Made by a program: the position numbers and the translations under genes. A DNA stretch of 64,000 nt from Alkalicoccobacillus porphyridii (lineage in GTDB: Bacteria; Bacillota; Bacilli; Bacillales; Bacillaceae_D), in contig NZ_VLXZ01000005.1 in the NCBI RefSeq assembly GCF_007293315.1, forward strand, positions 186,001-250,000, read 5' to 3'. Positions within the stretch are counted from its first letter, which is position 1. Each line of letters starts with the position of its first letter. The notes under the pieces are model-generated. The model was not told the origin of the DNA. It saw nothing but the letters and a program-made list of their open reading frames with translations, and searched no databases. Shown here one piece after another: positions 18,177 through 26,067 of the stretch.

Positions 18177-18736
18177 CGGATAATTCCTCCTGGGGAGACT
18201 ATATGATCAACAGCTCGATCATGATCCTCCATTGGAATCTCAGCTACTAGCTGACAAGAAAAAAGCAGGGCTACGGTTTCGCCAGAAAAATGTGGCAAGT
18301 AGCGATCATAGTATCCCCCTCCAAGCCCCAAACGAGAGCCTTCTCTAGTAAATGCCATGCCAGGAACAATCATTGTATGTATTTCTTCTGCAGCTCTCTG
18401 GATAGTAGTGGATGGAATTGGCTCCATTAAACTAAAAACCGATTCTTCAAGCTGAGATGAATCATGTACTTCATAAAAATGCATAGCTCTTGTTTCCTTT
18501 GTAATTCGTGGAAGTACAACGGTTTTTCCCTCTTCCCATGCTTTATTAATCAATAAAGTCGTGTCAACTTCGGGAAACCTGGAAACGGTGAGAGCAATGG
18601 TTTGTGCATCTTTCCAATAAGGCTGCTCAAATAATACAGCAGCAATTTGCATAGAGAGGCGATGGTGTTCTTCTTTAGATATATTTATTAATTTGTCTAA
18701 AACATTCGCTCGAATCAAACGTTTGGCTTCCTTCAT
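18173..18736 (-). CDS. yqgN: 5-formyltetrahydrofolate cyclo-ligase
   Basis: 187 residues. This enzyme converts 5-formyl-THF to 5,10-methenyl-THF using ATP. The C-terminal signature GSRLGLGGGYYDRYL (about residues 124-138) and the MIVPGMAFT block are diagnostic. AGGGAGG lies 7 nt before the chosen ATG; a GTG two codons upstream would overlap the ribosome site. It follows rpmG on the same strand, as in B. subtilis. Confidence 0.93.
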   Translation of the reverse strand: MKEAKRLIRANVLDKLINISKEEHHRLSMQIAAVLFEQPYWKDAQTIALTVSRFPEVDTTLLINKAWEEGKTVVLPRITKETRAMHFYEVHDSSQLEESVFSLMEPIPSTTIQRAAEEIHTMIVPGMAFTREGSRLGLGGGYYDRYLPHFSGETVALLFSCQLVAEIPMEDHDRAVDHIVSPGGIIR

Positions 18737-18761
18737 GGCCACACCTCCCTGCTTTTAATCA

Positions 18762-18795
18762 AAAAAAATAAGCGGCGTAATCGCCTGCTTATTTT
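18762..18795 (-). terminator. Terminator or attenuator after rpmG
   Basis: Minus strand: AAATAAGCaGGCG - ATTA - CGCCgCTTATTT followed by TTTTTG. It overlaps the last codons of rpmG and lies 26 nt before yqgN, so it should partly separate rpmG expression from the downstream genes. Confidence 0.8.
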
Positions 18796-18938
18796 GTCTC
18801 GCGGTGAAGTGTGTGGCGCTTAAGGCGCGGGCTATACTTTTTAAGCTCAATACGTTCAGGGTTTGTTCGCTTGTTTTTAGAAGTGATGTACGTACGATCA
18901 CCAGTTTCCGTGCAAGCAAGAGTAACTTGTACACGCAT
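18789..18938 (-). CDS. rpmGA: 50S ribosomal protein L33, zinc-independent (C-minus) form
   Basis: 49 residues starting [21 protein letters not shown] and ending [10 protein letters not shown]. The four Zn-binding Cys of the C-plus form are replaced (TETG and KKYSPRL), leaving one Cys. This form lets cells assemble ribosomes without spending zinc. The frame continues upstream to a TTG-like codon, but the ATG at 18938 fits the family. No Zur-box is obvious next to it. Confidence 0.95.
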   Translation of the reverse strand: MRVQVTLACTETGDRTYITSKNKRTNPERIELKKYSPRLKRHTLHRETK

Positions 18939-19032
18939 AAATTTATCCCTCCAAACATTCCTTACTGTCATACTTGATTATGATAGCAAATCGTCTTGAA
19001 CTAATCAAGTGTTTTTTCTTTACAGTCTACAT

Positions 19033-19791
19033 TCACATAATTAATTCTTGCTGAATGGCTAAATGCGCCTTCTCTAAACCCGTAAGACTATCATGACTGA
19101 CAACCCACATGGCCCCTTTCAGCTCTTGCCCCGACTCCATTTTCACATCGATCACAATCATACTCTCAGATGAACCAGAAGCCAGTGGTGAAAATTGTAT
19201 TGTACCTAGCGTATCATCCCAGTTTCTTTCGAATGACCCTGCTTCATACCGAACTGCTACATCTTCGGAAAATCTTGCCGCTACCAATGTACTTATATAC
19301 TGTTGATGATGGATAAGTGCTCTCTCCTCCGGTACAAAAAATGTAACATGCTCATCGGCCTGCGGAAGAAGGGATTGCTGGTGAAGCAACAGTTTAAAGC
19401 TAAGTTCCCTGTCAGATTGATTTTTTAATGTTAGCATACGGATAAATCCTAGATTTGATTGATCAGGTCGATCAAAGGCCGTCACTAACAAATGCATTTT
19501 TCTGTGGTAAGCATGACTAACAAGTAATGAGTCTTTTTGGTAATAACCAGGGAAGAGATCCCACTCACTTGTGGAGAACCAAGATGTGCCCTTGTCCGTC
19601 CAAATACCCAGCCTCGTTTTTGGCACAACTAAATCTTTTTCATGTGACAGCATGGCTTGACGGTTTGATTCGAATTTCAGTTGACCATCAATGTTCATAG
19701 ATGATGATCTCTTATTTGCCGATAGTGGATGCACTCGAGATAACTGTCGTTCTTCACTCCAGATAAAATGTTCTGTACGAATCGGATTCAT
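19033..19791 (-). CDS. Beta-rich protein of the glucan operon, function unknown
   Basis: 252 residues from the ATG with AGGAG. The region GIWTDKGTSWFSTSEWDLFPGYY...HLLVTAFDRPDQSNLGFIRMLTLKNQSDRELSFKLLLHQQ resembles the beta-sandwich domains in front of GH15-like and debranching glucosidases, but no catalytic domain follows. There is no signal peptide. It starts 13 nt after the GH57-GT4 gene, so it shares that operon and may bind or help process the same polysaccharide. The family is not recognised with certainty. Confidence 0.6.
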   Translation of the reverse strand: MNPIRTEHFIWSEERQLSRVHPLSANKRSSSMNIDGQLKFESNRQAMLSHEKDLVVPKTRLGIWTDKGTSWFSTSEWDLFPGYYQKDSLLVSHAYHRKMHLLVTAFDRPDQSNLGFIRMLTLKNQSDRELSFKLLLHQQSLLPQADEHVTFFVPEERALIHHQQYISTLVAARFSEDVAVRYEAGSFERNWDDTLGTIQFSPLASGSSESMIVIDVKMESGQELKGAMWVVSHDSLTGLEKAHLAIQQELIM

Positions 19792-19804
19792 GATAAACAC
19801 TCCT

Positions 19805-22567
19805 TTAATGTGCACTTAGTTTGTTTGTTTGAAACACACGGTCATATTCAATACCAGTTTGTATGGCGGATTGCTCCCAGCTAAAATGACGAGTTACGTA
19901 ATCAGCGGCTGCCCGACCTAATCTGCCTATCAATGAAGGATTCTCTTGTAAATGTATCAATATTTCACACAAGCCTTTAACATCTCCTGGCTCAAACAGC
20001 ATCCCTGTCTCACCATTTGTTATTAATTCCTTTAAGCCCCCAACCTTTGAGGCAACTACTGCTTTACCAGCATACATAGCCTCTAGAGCGACTAATCCAA
20101 ACGGTTCGTAATCACTCGGTACCACAATAATTTGAGAAAGAGCTAAAGCTTGAGAGCATTGTTTATCATCTAAAAATCCTGTTAGATGAACTCGATTTCC
20201 AAGCTTATAATCTGTAATAAGCTCCTCCAGTACAGTCTTATAGGGGCCTTCTCCTGCAATTTTCACATTCATGACTATGGAATCGCCAAGCTCATATAAG
20301 GCAGTTAATAATGTCTGAAACCCTTTCTCAGGAACTAAACGACCAAAGCTAAATATCTGCAAAGTATCTATCGTAGGAAGAGTGTAATTGTAACTTCTAG
20401 CTTCACTCACAGCATTCGGAATAATCGAAATTTTCTGTTCGGAGATTTTATAATAGTGGCTAAGCTCCTTTTTCATTGCTTGACTGCATACTATTAGATG
20501 TTTGGCCTCCTGCATCAGTCGCTGTTCTTTTGAATGAATCAGTTTTTGTCTTGTATTAAGATGTCCCTTTGTTCGCCCACATTCCGTTGCATGGATGGTA
20601 ACCAAAATGGGGATTTCAAGTTTTTGTTTCAATCCAACTGCAGCAACTGCTACCAACCAGTCGTGCGCATGAATAAGATCTATTCTGTAGCTTTTAGCTA
20701 GCTCGACTCCTACCCTGACCATGGCAAAATTTAAGCCACCTATCCAATCATTAAAACTCCTCGCATCCGGCTGAAGGCTTTGAACCCGATGTACATGAAT
20801 TCCATTTTCCTTCATATAAGGAAGACATCCCTCAACGTGACAGGTTACAACATGAATATCGTAATGCTGCTTAGCCAGTGCTTTTGCAAGTTCAAATACA
20901 TGGACAGAAAGACCCCCAGCTATTACTGGCGGATACTCCCAACTAAGCATAAGTATCGTTTTCCTAGTAGTGAGCTTAGTTACATCTTGATTGTGATGAC
21001 GACTGACGTTAAGGAAAGCTGTCCCTTGAACCTTTGGTAAAAAAGGATATTCGGCATATTGTTCATTTAATCTGGACGTTGTTGCTTCCCCAGAGATAAA
21101 AGCATTTAATAGAGCATGAAAACGTGTTTCGTGTTCTTTAATTCTTGAGACAGCATATTGAGTTGACGTATCCCCATCCATAATAAATGCCCAATCACTA
21201 CTCGTGGCAAGCATCCATTCTCGGGCCAATTGATTAAATACATTTGTCTCAAATTCAGTTGCTTGATTGTTAAAACGATTTGCTAACGTTAGTAACGCCT
21301 CTTCCATTTGATGAAAGATTGGGTAAACCCAAGAATTTCGTTCATTTAACCATACACTTCCATCTCCATCACGTCCCCAAGTAGAAAAAGGTACTGAGAC
21401 CGTTTCCAACGAATGACCATATTGACTAAGATAGATCTCCGGAGTAATCCAATGTACTGAGTCGGTCGAATCGTTTAATAACTGATTAATCCATAAGGGA
21501 CCCTCAAACCACCAATGACCAAATAACTCTGCATCAAACGGAGTCATCATGAGGTATGGTGGCGAGCTAGAACGACCATGCTGATCCACTTGCTCATTAA
21601 TAGACTGTCTAAAATGATCTGCATGCTCAATTACACGTTTTTTTGCACGCTCCGGTTCATACGCCGCTTTTTTCTCTACATCTCCAGTGATTCGGTTAAA
21701 TTTCAGCCCAGAATCTATACGAATACCTTCCGGGTGCATGTAAGGCTTTATGTAAGCCCAATTACGCTCGTATGCTATGTCCCGATAGAATTCTCGATAC
21801 CATTCATCTCCCGGGTAACCATCAGTAGAACTCCAAACCTTTGCTGATAACTCAGTATGACGTGCAAATAATGCCACTCCATTTGGACTAAGTACAGGAG
21901 AGCTCGTTCCATTCTTTGGACTTGGTTTAGCTAAGGATACTGTATGTTCATCTACAAAGGTATAGCATATCCCCTCCTCTGAGAGCACCTTGTCCACTAA
22001 TTCATTAAAAGCACACTCCGGAGTCCAAAAACCGGTGGGTCGATAGTTAAAATGGTTCTCAAAGCATCTTAGCCCTTCCTGTACTTGAAGCCTAATTCCT
22101 TGTTCCGTTAAAAGGTATGGTAGAAAGGTATGCGTAGCTGATGACGTAATACAAGTCATTAATCCTCTTTTGTCCAATTGGATAATAGCATCCAGTACAC
22201 GACCTTGCCACCTTTTTTGAAAAGACCGTATTCTCGCATACTTTTCTTTATAAAAATTCAATAATCCTGGTGAAACACCATTCTCCTTCTGAAAACGATA
22301 TTCTTTTTTTAAAAGCTTTTCAGTATTTTTCAAATAAAGGTGATACCTCTTTTTTAATAGTGGATCAGCTAGCATCTCAATAAGTGGAGGAGAAATAGAT
22401 AAGGTTACTGCGTGCGCCTTATTCGCTTGTTCTATAGCGTTTATTAAAGGAATATATGATTCTGTTATCGCCTCAAATAACCAATTCTCCTCTAGACGAT
22501 GTTCTTCTAAGTGACGCACATAGGGTAGGTGGGCGTGCAGAACAATTGAATAAAATCCTTCTTTCAT
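19805..22567 (-). CDS. GH57 1,4-alpha-glucan branching enzyme fused to a GT4 glycosyltransferase
   Basis: 920 residues. About 1-530 is a GH57/DUF1957-type branching enzyme: HAHLPYVRH near the start, the nucleophile motif WTPECAF (about 190), the acid-base block FDAELFGHWWFEG (about 345) and WGRDGDGSVWLN (about 400). From about 560 there is a GT4 glycosyltransferase: MLSWEYPPVIAGGLSVHV, HAHDWLVA, SFGRLVPEKGF, and EPFGLVALE, which carries the E-x7-E retaining motif. Both halves look intact, so one polypeptide may elongate and branch an alpha-glucan. The ATG has AGGAG upstream; the longer frame overlaps the DUF4912 gene. The B. subtilis glycosyltransferase YqgM occupies a similar position but lacks the GH57 half. 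Confidence 0.88.
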   Translation of the reverse strand: MKEGFYSIVLHAHLPYVRHLEEHRLEENWLFEAITESYIPLINAIEQANKAHAVTLSISPPLIEMLADPLLKKRYHLYLKNTEKLLKKEYRFQKENGVSPGLLNFYKEKYARIRSFQKRWQGRVLDAIIQLDKRGLMTCITSSATHTFLPYLLTEQGIRLQVQEGLRCFENHFNYRPTGFWTPECAFNELVDKVLSEEGICYTFVDEHTVSLAKPSPKNGTSSPVLSPNGVALFARHTELSAKVWSSTDGYPGDEWYREFYRDIAYERNWAYIKPYMHPEGIRIDSGLKFNRITGDVEKKAAYEPERAKKRVIEHADHFRQSINEQVDQHGRSSSPPYLMMTPFDAELFGHWWFEGPLWINQLLNDSTDSVHWITPEIYLSQYGHSLETVSVPFSTWGRDGDGSVWLNERNSWVYPIFHQMEEALLTLANRFNNQATEFETNVFNQLAREWMLATSSDWAFIMDGDTSTQYAVSRIKEHETRFHALLNAFISGEATTSRLNEQYAEYPFLPKVQGTAFLNVSRHHNQDVTKLTTRKTILMLSWEYPPVIAGGLSVHVFELAKALAKQHYDIHVVTCHVEGCLPYMKENGIHVHRVQSLQPDARSFNDWIGGLNFAMVRVGVELAKSYRIDLIHAHDWLVAVAAVGLKQKLEIPILVTIHATECGRTKGHLNTRQKLIHSKEQRLMQEAKHLIVCSQAMKKELSHYYKISEQKISIIPNAVSEARSYNYTLPTIDTLQIFSFGRLVPEKGFQTLLTALYELGDSIVMNVKIAGEGPYKTVLEELITDYKLGNRVHLTGFLDDKQCSQALALSQIIVVPSDYEPFGLVALEAMYAGKAVVASKVGGLKELITNGETGMLFEPGDVKGLCEILIHLQENPSLIGRLGRAAADYVTRHFSWEQSAIQTGIEYDRVFQTNKLSAH

Positions 22568-22586
22568 CACAACACTCCTTTCGAAA

Positions 22587-23174
22587 CTACTCGTAGTAGG
22601 TATAACTGCTGAAATGATTTTTCCATTCATAATCAGTTGAACTGATTTGCTTCCATGCCAGTGAATGAGTGGTTGGATCTGTCCAATTAGTAGAAGCTGG
22701 AGTGATGACTGCATTCGTGCGGAGTAAAGGAATGAAATGATTCTCTTTAGCTCCTACTCCATATTCAGCTAAATAGGAGCGCTCACTATCCAGATGATTA
22801 AAAATCCAATTATTAGTCATCTCAGGAAGAAGGACATCTACATGCCGGTGTGAATATGTCCCGTTGTACATCATATCTGTTACATCATGTAATCGTAGTT
22901 GTTTGTATACTTGATTCCAGGAAACCCCCAAGTGAAGTCCCACTATATCCATAGATGCCTTTTGAATCTCCCAATGCATGATTAAACTTCTTGGACCTTG
23001 GACTAAAAGGAACGCTTGATCATCGTTGACCCATTTCTTTTCAGGAGTCCAAGTGACCAATCGTTTAGGTACTATCTGTTTCTCACTAAGGGCATTCACT
23101 TTTATTAAAGGCTGCATTACACTTTGATTCTTTAAAGTAAAGGATGTAAGGAATTGTTTAAAGGTTGTAACCAT
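22587..23174 (-). CDS. DUF4912 domain protein
   Basis: 195 residues with a GGGGGG site before the ATG. The core AFLLVQGPRSLIMHWEIQ, the LRLHDVTDM block, the WIFNHL-ERSYLAEYGV block and LLRTNAVITP match DUF4912, a predicted beta-sandwich found in Firmicutes and cyanobacteria, often beside glucan-active enzymes. No signal peptide is seen. It is the first gene of a three-gene operon with the GH57-GT4 enzyme (19-nt gap). A role in carbohydrate binding or enzyme regulation is an inference. Confidence 0.78.
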   Translation of the reverse strand: MVTTFKQFLTSFTLKNQSVMQPLIKVNALSEKQIVPKRLVTWTPEKKWVNDDQAFLLVQGPRSLIMHWEIQKASMDIVGLHLGVSWNQVYKQLRLHDVTDMMYNGTYSHRHVDVLLPEMTNNWIFNHLDSERSYLAEYGVGAKENHFIPLLRTNAVITPASTNWTDPTTHSLAWKQISSTDYEWKNHFSSYTYYE

Positions 23175-23407
23175 AAATGCCCCCCTTTTCATTAATGAAC
23201 CCCATTCATTAGGTAGTTATTAAATCATATCGTTTGAGCTCACACGATACAAGAAGGGTAAATTGTCTTAATTTGTCCTAGAGCAGGTAATGCAGACTGT
23301 CTCTCGAAATAAAGATTAAAGTCTATGATTAATCCTCTTCTTAAAGCTTTCATATGTGACATTTCAGCTAAATATCACTGTTTTCTTAAAAAAAATCACC
23401 GATTCAA

Positions 23408-23436
23408 TCGAAATGTCTCGAAAACCAATGTATAAT
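23408..23436 (+). promoter_or_regulatory. Probable SigA promoter for the 23.47-kb gene pair
   Basis: TCGAAA (23408-23413), 17-nt spacer, then a perfect TATAAT (23431-23436), 35 nt upstream of the first ATG. The rest of the 296-bp divergent spacer (23175-23470) shows no gene. Confidence 0.6.
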
Positions 23437-23470
23437 AAGGACGATTCCACATTGGTAAGGAGGCGTAATT

Positions 23471-23854
23471 ATGATGGAATGGACACTGGGCATTCTCCTT
23501 GGATTAGCGATAATACTCACCATATTATCCTTTTTTCGTAAGGAGAAAAACTCTAGATATGAACAGCAGATTGAAAACATGTCAATATCGTTTATGCAGG
23601 AGATTTATCAGTTAAAAAAACAAATTCGGACATTAGAATTAGATGCAGAAATTGTGGCACAGCATACTCCACTGGCAACTCGTTCAGAAACTCAGGTACA
23701 AATTATGAGAGATGTTCTTGATTTGCACAAAAGAGGATATTCCTCGGAAGGCATCGCGGCTGAAACAGGATTAACAGCCATGGAAGTAGATCATGTATTA
23801 ACACCATTTCTAGATCGACCTGATGAAGGTCAAAAGGTGGTTTATCATGGCTAA
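23471..23854 (+). CDS. Membrane-anchored coiled-coil protein with C-terminal HTH, SwrB/YlxL-like architecture
   Basis: 127 residues. There is an N-terminal transmembrane segment (about 4-22), a short predicted coiled coil (about 28-60), and a C-terminal helix-turn-helix-like block (DVLDLHKRGYSSEGIAAETGLTAMEVDHVL). This layout resembles the DUF6115/YlxL (SwrB) group, but homology is not certain; by position it could be yqzD. AAGGAGG lies 7 nt before the ATG. The stop overlaps the start of the next gene by 8 nt. Confidence 0.65.
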   Translation: MMEWTLGILLGLAIILTILSFFRKEKNSRYEQQIENMSISFMQEIYQLKKQIRTLELDAEIVAQHTPLATRSETQVQIMRDVLDLHKRGYSSEGIAAETGLTAMEVDHVLTPFLDRPDEGQKVVYHG

Positions 23855-24368
23855 TACGTTACGAAGCTTTTCTTTGGGGCTAATGGCGGCTACCATTTCA
23901 TGCGGAACAGTATACTTTCTCAACAGTGAGAACAACGCTACAGAAGAAGTCCAGGCCGAAGTGCTACTAAGCTCTGAAGAGATGATTGAACAGCTTGAAG
24001 CAGATGGTTTTCTTGTTCGCAATACAGAGGAATGGGAAACAGAACTAAACACAGTCATTAACGCTACCCGCCAAGAGGTAGAAGCTGAATTAGAAGAAGA
24101 AGCTGAAGAAGAAACTGAGCAGGAAGAACAAGAAGAAGCTGAAGAGCCAGAAGAAGACAATAACGAAGAAGTATTCTTGCTTATTATTCGTAATGGAATG
24201 ACAAGCTTTGATGTAGCTGATGAATTAATCCGTGGTAACATCATTGATAACAAACAGGCATTTGTTCTTGCAGCAGAGGAACAAAATTTAGCAGGATTTT
24301 TAAAGCCTGGAGCTTACGAGATTACGAGCGGCATGAGTACGGCTCAAATTTTTGAAGTTATTACATAA
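23847..24368 (+). CDS. yqzC: YqzC-like protein with MltG/YceG-like C-terminal domain
   Basis: 173 residues. It has an N-terminal hydrophobic anchor (LGLMAATISCGTVYFL), a long Glu-rich linker (about residues 80-115), then a small domain, VFLLIIRNGMTSFDVADELIRGNIIDNKQAFVLAAEE...FLKPGAYEITSGMS. That domain matches the LysM-like part of YceG/MltG endolytic transglycosylases but lacks their catalytic half. A role at the cell wall is inferred. The acidic linker is unusual and fits an extracytoplasmic protein in an alkaliphile. AGGTGG precedes the ATG. Confidence 0.75.
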   Translation: MANTLRSFSLGLMAATISCGTVYFLNSENNATEEVQAEVLLSSEEMIEQLEADGFLVRNTEEWETELNTVINATRQEVEAELEEEAEEETEQEEQEEAEEPEEDNNEEVFLLIIRNGMTSFDVADELIRGNIIDNKQAFVLAAEEQNLAGFLKPGAYEITSGMSTAQIFEVIT

Positions 24369-24430
24369 GCAGATATCTATCTCAATATGTATTATTCTAC
24401 AAATTACTTCATATTCCTTCTATAAGTTAC

Positions 24431-24467
24431 AAAAAAACCAGCGAGTTGAATGATCGCTGGTTTTTTT
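24431..24467. terminator. Bidirectional intrinsic terminator
   Basis: AAAAAAACCAGCGA - gttgaatga - TCGCTGGTTTTTTT, a near-perfect stem with T-runs on both strands, between the yqzC-like gene and the convergent citrate transporter. Confidence 0.93.
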
Positions 24468-24470
24468 GAA

Positions 24471-25805
24471 TTATACTACTCCGATCGCCATTGCGATAAA
24501 TAGAAGGATAATACTGAATCCCCACATCCATAAGAAAGAATAACGGATATGTTTACCCATCTCAGCTCCTGCAAGACCAATTCCCAACCATAAAGCAGGT
24601 GCAAATGGACTTACAAATGTACCAATTACATTTCCAATTAACATGGCGTAAGCTGTTGATTCAGTCGGAACTCCAAATTGACTTGTAATACCATCTACTA
24701 TTGGTAATAAAGCAAAGTAATAAGCATCTGTACTTGTTAATAAATCAAGTGGTACACCAAGTATCCCCATAATGATATGCAAATTTGGTACAACGGCTCC
24801 AGGGAGCACTTCCACAAGAGATAAGGCAATAGCTTCTAGCATACCTGTTTCACGAATGATTCCTAAAAAGACCCCAGCCGCAAGAATGACGGCTGCCATA
24901 GATAAAGCACTTGGTGCATGGACTTTAATACGTTCCATTTGTGTCTTTACATTTGGATAGTTCACAACTAAAGCGACACTTAACGCAACCATAAAAATAA
25001 GTCCTGGCTCCCACGTAGCTTCTAATAGAGCGACAACAGTTAAAAGCATAATAACAATGTTTACAATCATTAATTTTGGACGTAATAAGCTTTTGGCTTC
25101 CTCACTCATTGTTGCTGCTTGTTCTTGAATAGCTAGATTTCCTGAATTACTCGATTCAGATTCTTGAATTTCTCCATTGGCAAATCTACGCGCAATTCGA
25201 CGCTTTTCTCGAATACCTAATAAAAAGGCTAAAATGACAACCATCACTAGTCCAATGATTTGGACTGGAATTAATGGGCGCCAAACATCGGCTGGACTTT
25301 CACCTAAGATAGAAGCAACTCGTCCTGTTGGCCCTGCCCATGGTACCATATTCATTACTGACGCACTGGTAGCAATAATTAATAACAGTAAATAACGACT
25401 CATGTGTAATTGTTTATAAAGAGGTAATAAAGCTGGAATTGTGAATAGAAAAGTAGTTGCCCCAGCTCCGTCCAAATGAGCAATGGCACCGACAATCGCC
25501 GTACAGGTCGCAACCGTTACAACATTTCCTTTTGACACCTTAATCAATCCAGAAATCAATGGATTAAATAAACCTGTATCTTGCATAATTCCAAAGAATA
25601 GTATGGCAAATATAAACATAATGACAACATTCATCACCGTACCAATTCCGGAATCCACAAATTCTGTAATTTCAGTTGGCCCAAATCCAGCCGCAAAGGC
25701 ACCTAACACAGGAATGAGCACCATTCCAACTATGGGGCTTATCTTTCCCCACATTAATAAACCAACAATTAATACTATGATTAATAATCCAATCACTGTT
25801 AACAT
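24471..25805 (-). CDS. citM: CitMHS family divalent-metal citrate:H+ symporter
   Basis: 444 residues with about 11-12 hydrophobic segments. Diagnostic blocks are GAIAHLDGAGATTFLFTIPALLPLYK, MVPWAGPTGR and LLTSTDAYYFALLPI. Family members import citrate complexed with Mg2+ (CitM) or Ca2+ (CitH); the metal cannot be assigned by eye. AGGGGG lies 7 nt before the ATG at 25805. A near-consensus cre site 35 bp upstream suggests CcpA repression, as known for citM in B. subtilis. No CitST two-component system is adjacent. Confidence 0.9.
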   Translation of the reverse strand: MLTVIGLLIIVLIVGLLMWGKISPIVGMVLIPVLGAFAAGFGPTEITEFVDSGIGTVMNVVIMFIFAILFFGIMQDTGLFNPLISGLIKVSKGNVVTVATCTAIVGAIAHLDGAGATTFLFTIPALLPLYKQLHMSRYLLLLIIATSASVMNMVPWAGPTGRVASILGESPADVWRPLIPVQIIGLVMVVILAFLLGIREKRRIARRFANGEIQESESSNSGNLAIQEQAATMSEEAKSLLRPKLMIVNIVIMLLTVVALLEATWEPGLIFMVALSVALVVNYPNVKTQMERIKVHAPSALSMAAVILAAGVFLGIIRETGMLEAIALSLVEVLPGAVVPNLHIIMGILGVPLDLLTSTDAYYFALLPIVDGITSQFGVPTESTAYAMLIGNVIGTFVSPFAPALWLGIGLAGAEMGKHIRYSFLWMWGFSIILLFIAMAIGVV

Positions 25806-25839
25806 CTCATATCCCCCTGACCTACTAGCTCTCAAACTT

Positions 25840-25853
25840 TGAAAACGCTTAAC
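25840..25853. promoter_or_regulatory. Candidate cre site (CcpA operator) upstream of citM
   Basis: TGAAAACGCTTAAC matches the cre consensus TGWAARCGYTWNCW at 13 of 14 positions. It lies 35 bp before the transporter start codon. Confidence 0.7.
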
Positions 25854-25989
25854 TTAAAATACTTTTATCCACTGTAACCGATTTCAGAAGTGCATTCAAT
25901 TTACGCTCATAAAAACCATAAAAATGATTAAACCTGAGAGATGGGAGGATATGATCGGAAATGAGTGGCTGTATGGAAATTTTTAAAAC

Positions 25990-26025
25990 AAAAAAGCAAC
26001 AGACACGTATAAACGTATCTGTTGC
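25990..26025 (-). terminator. Terminator of pbpA
   Basis: Minus strand: GCAACAGATACGT - TTAT - ACGTGTCTGTTGC followed by TTTTTTG, one G-T or mismatch in 13 bp, 43 nt past the pbpA stop. Confidence 0.92.
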
Positions 26026-26067
26026 GGATGTTAGATTCCTTCACTTATCTTATAGTCTATCTAACTA

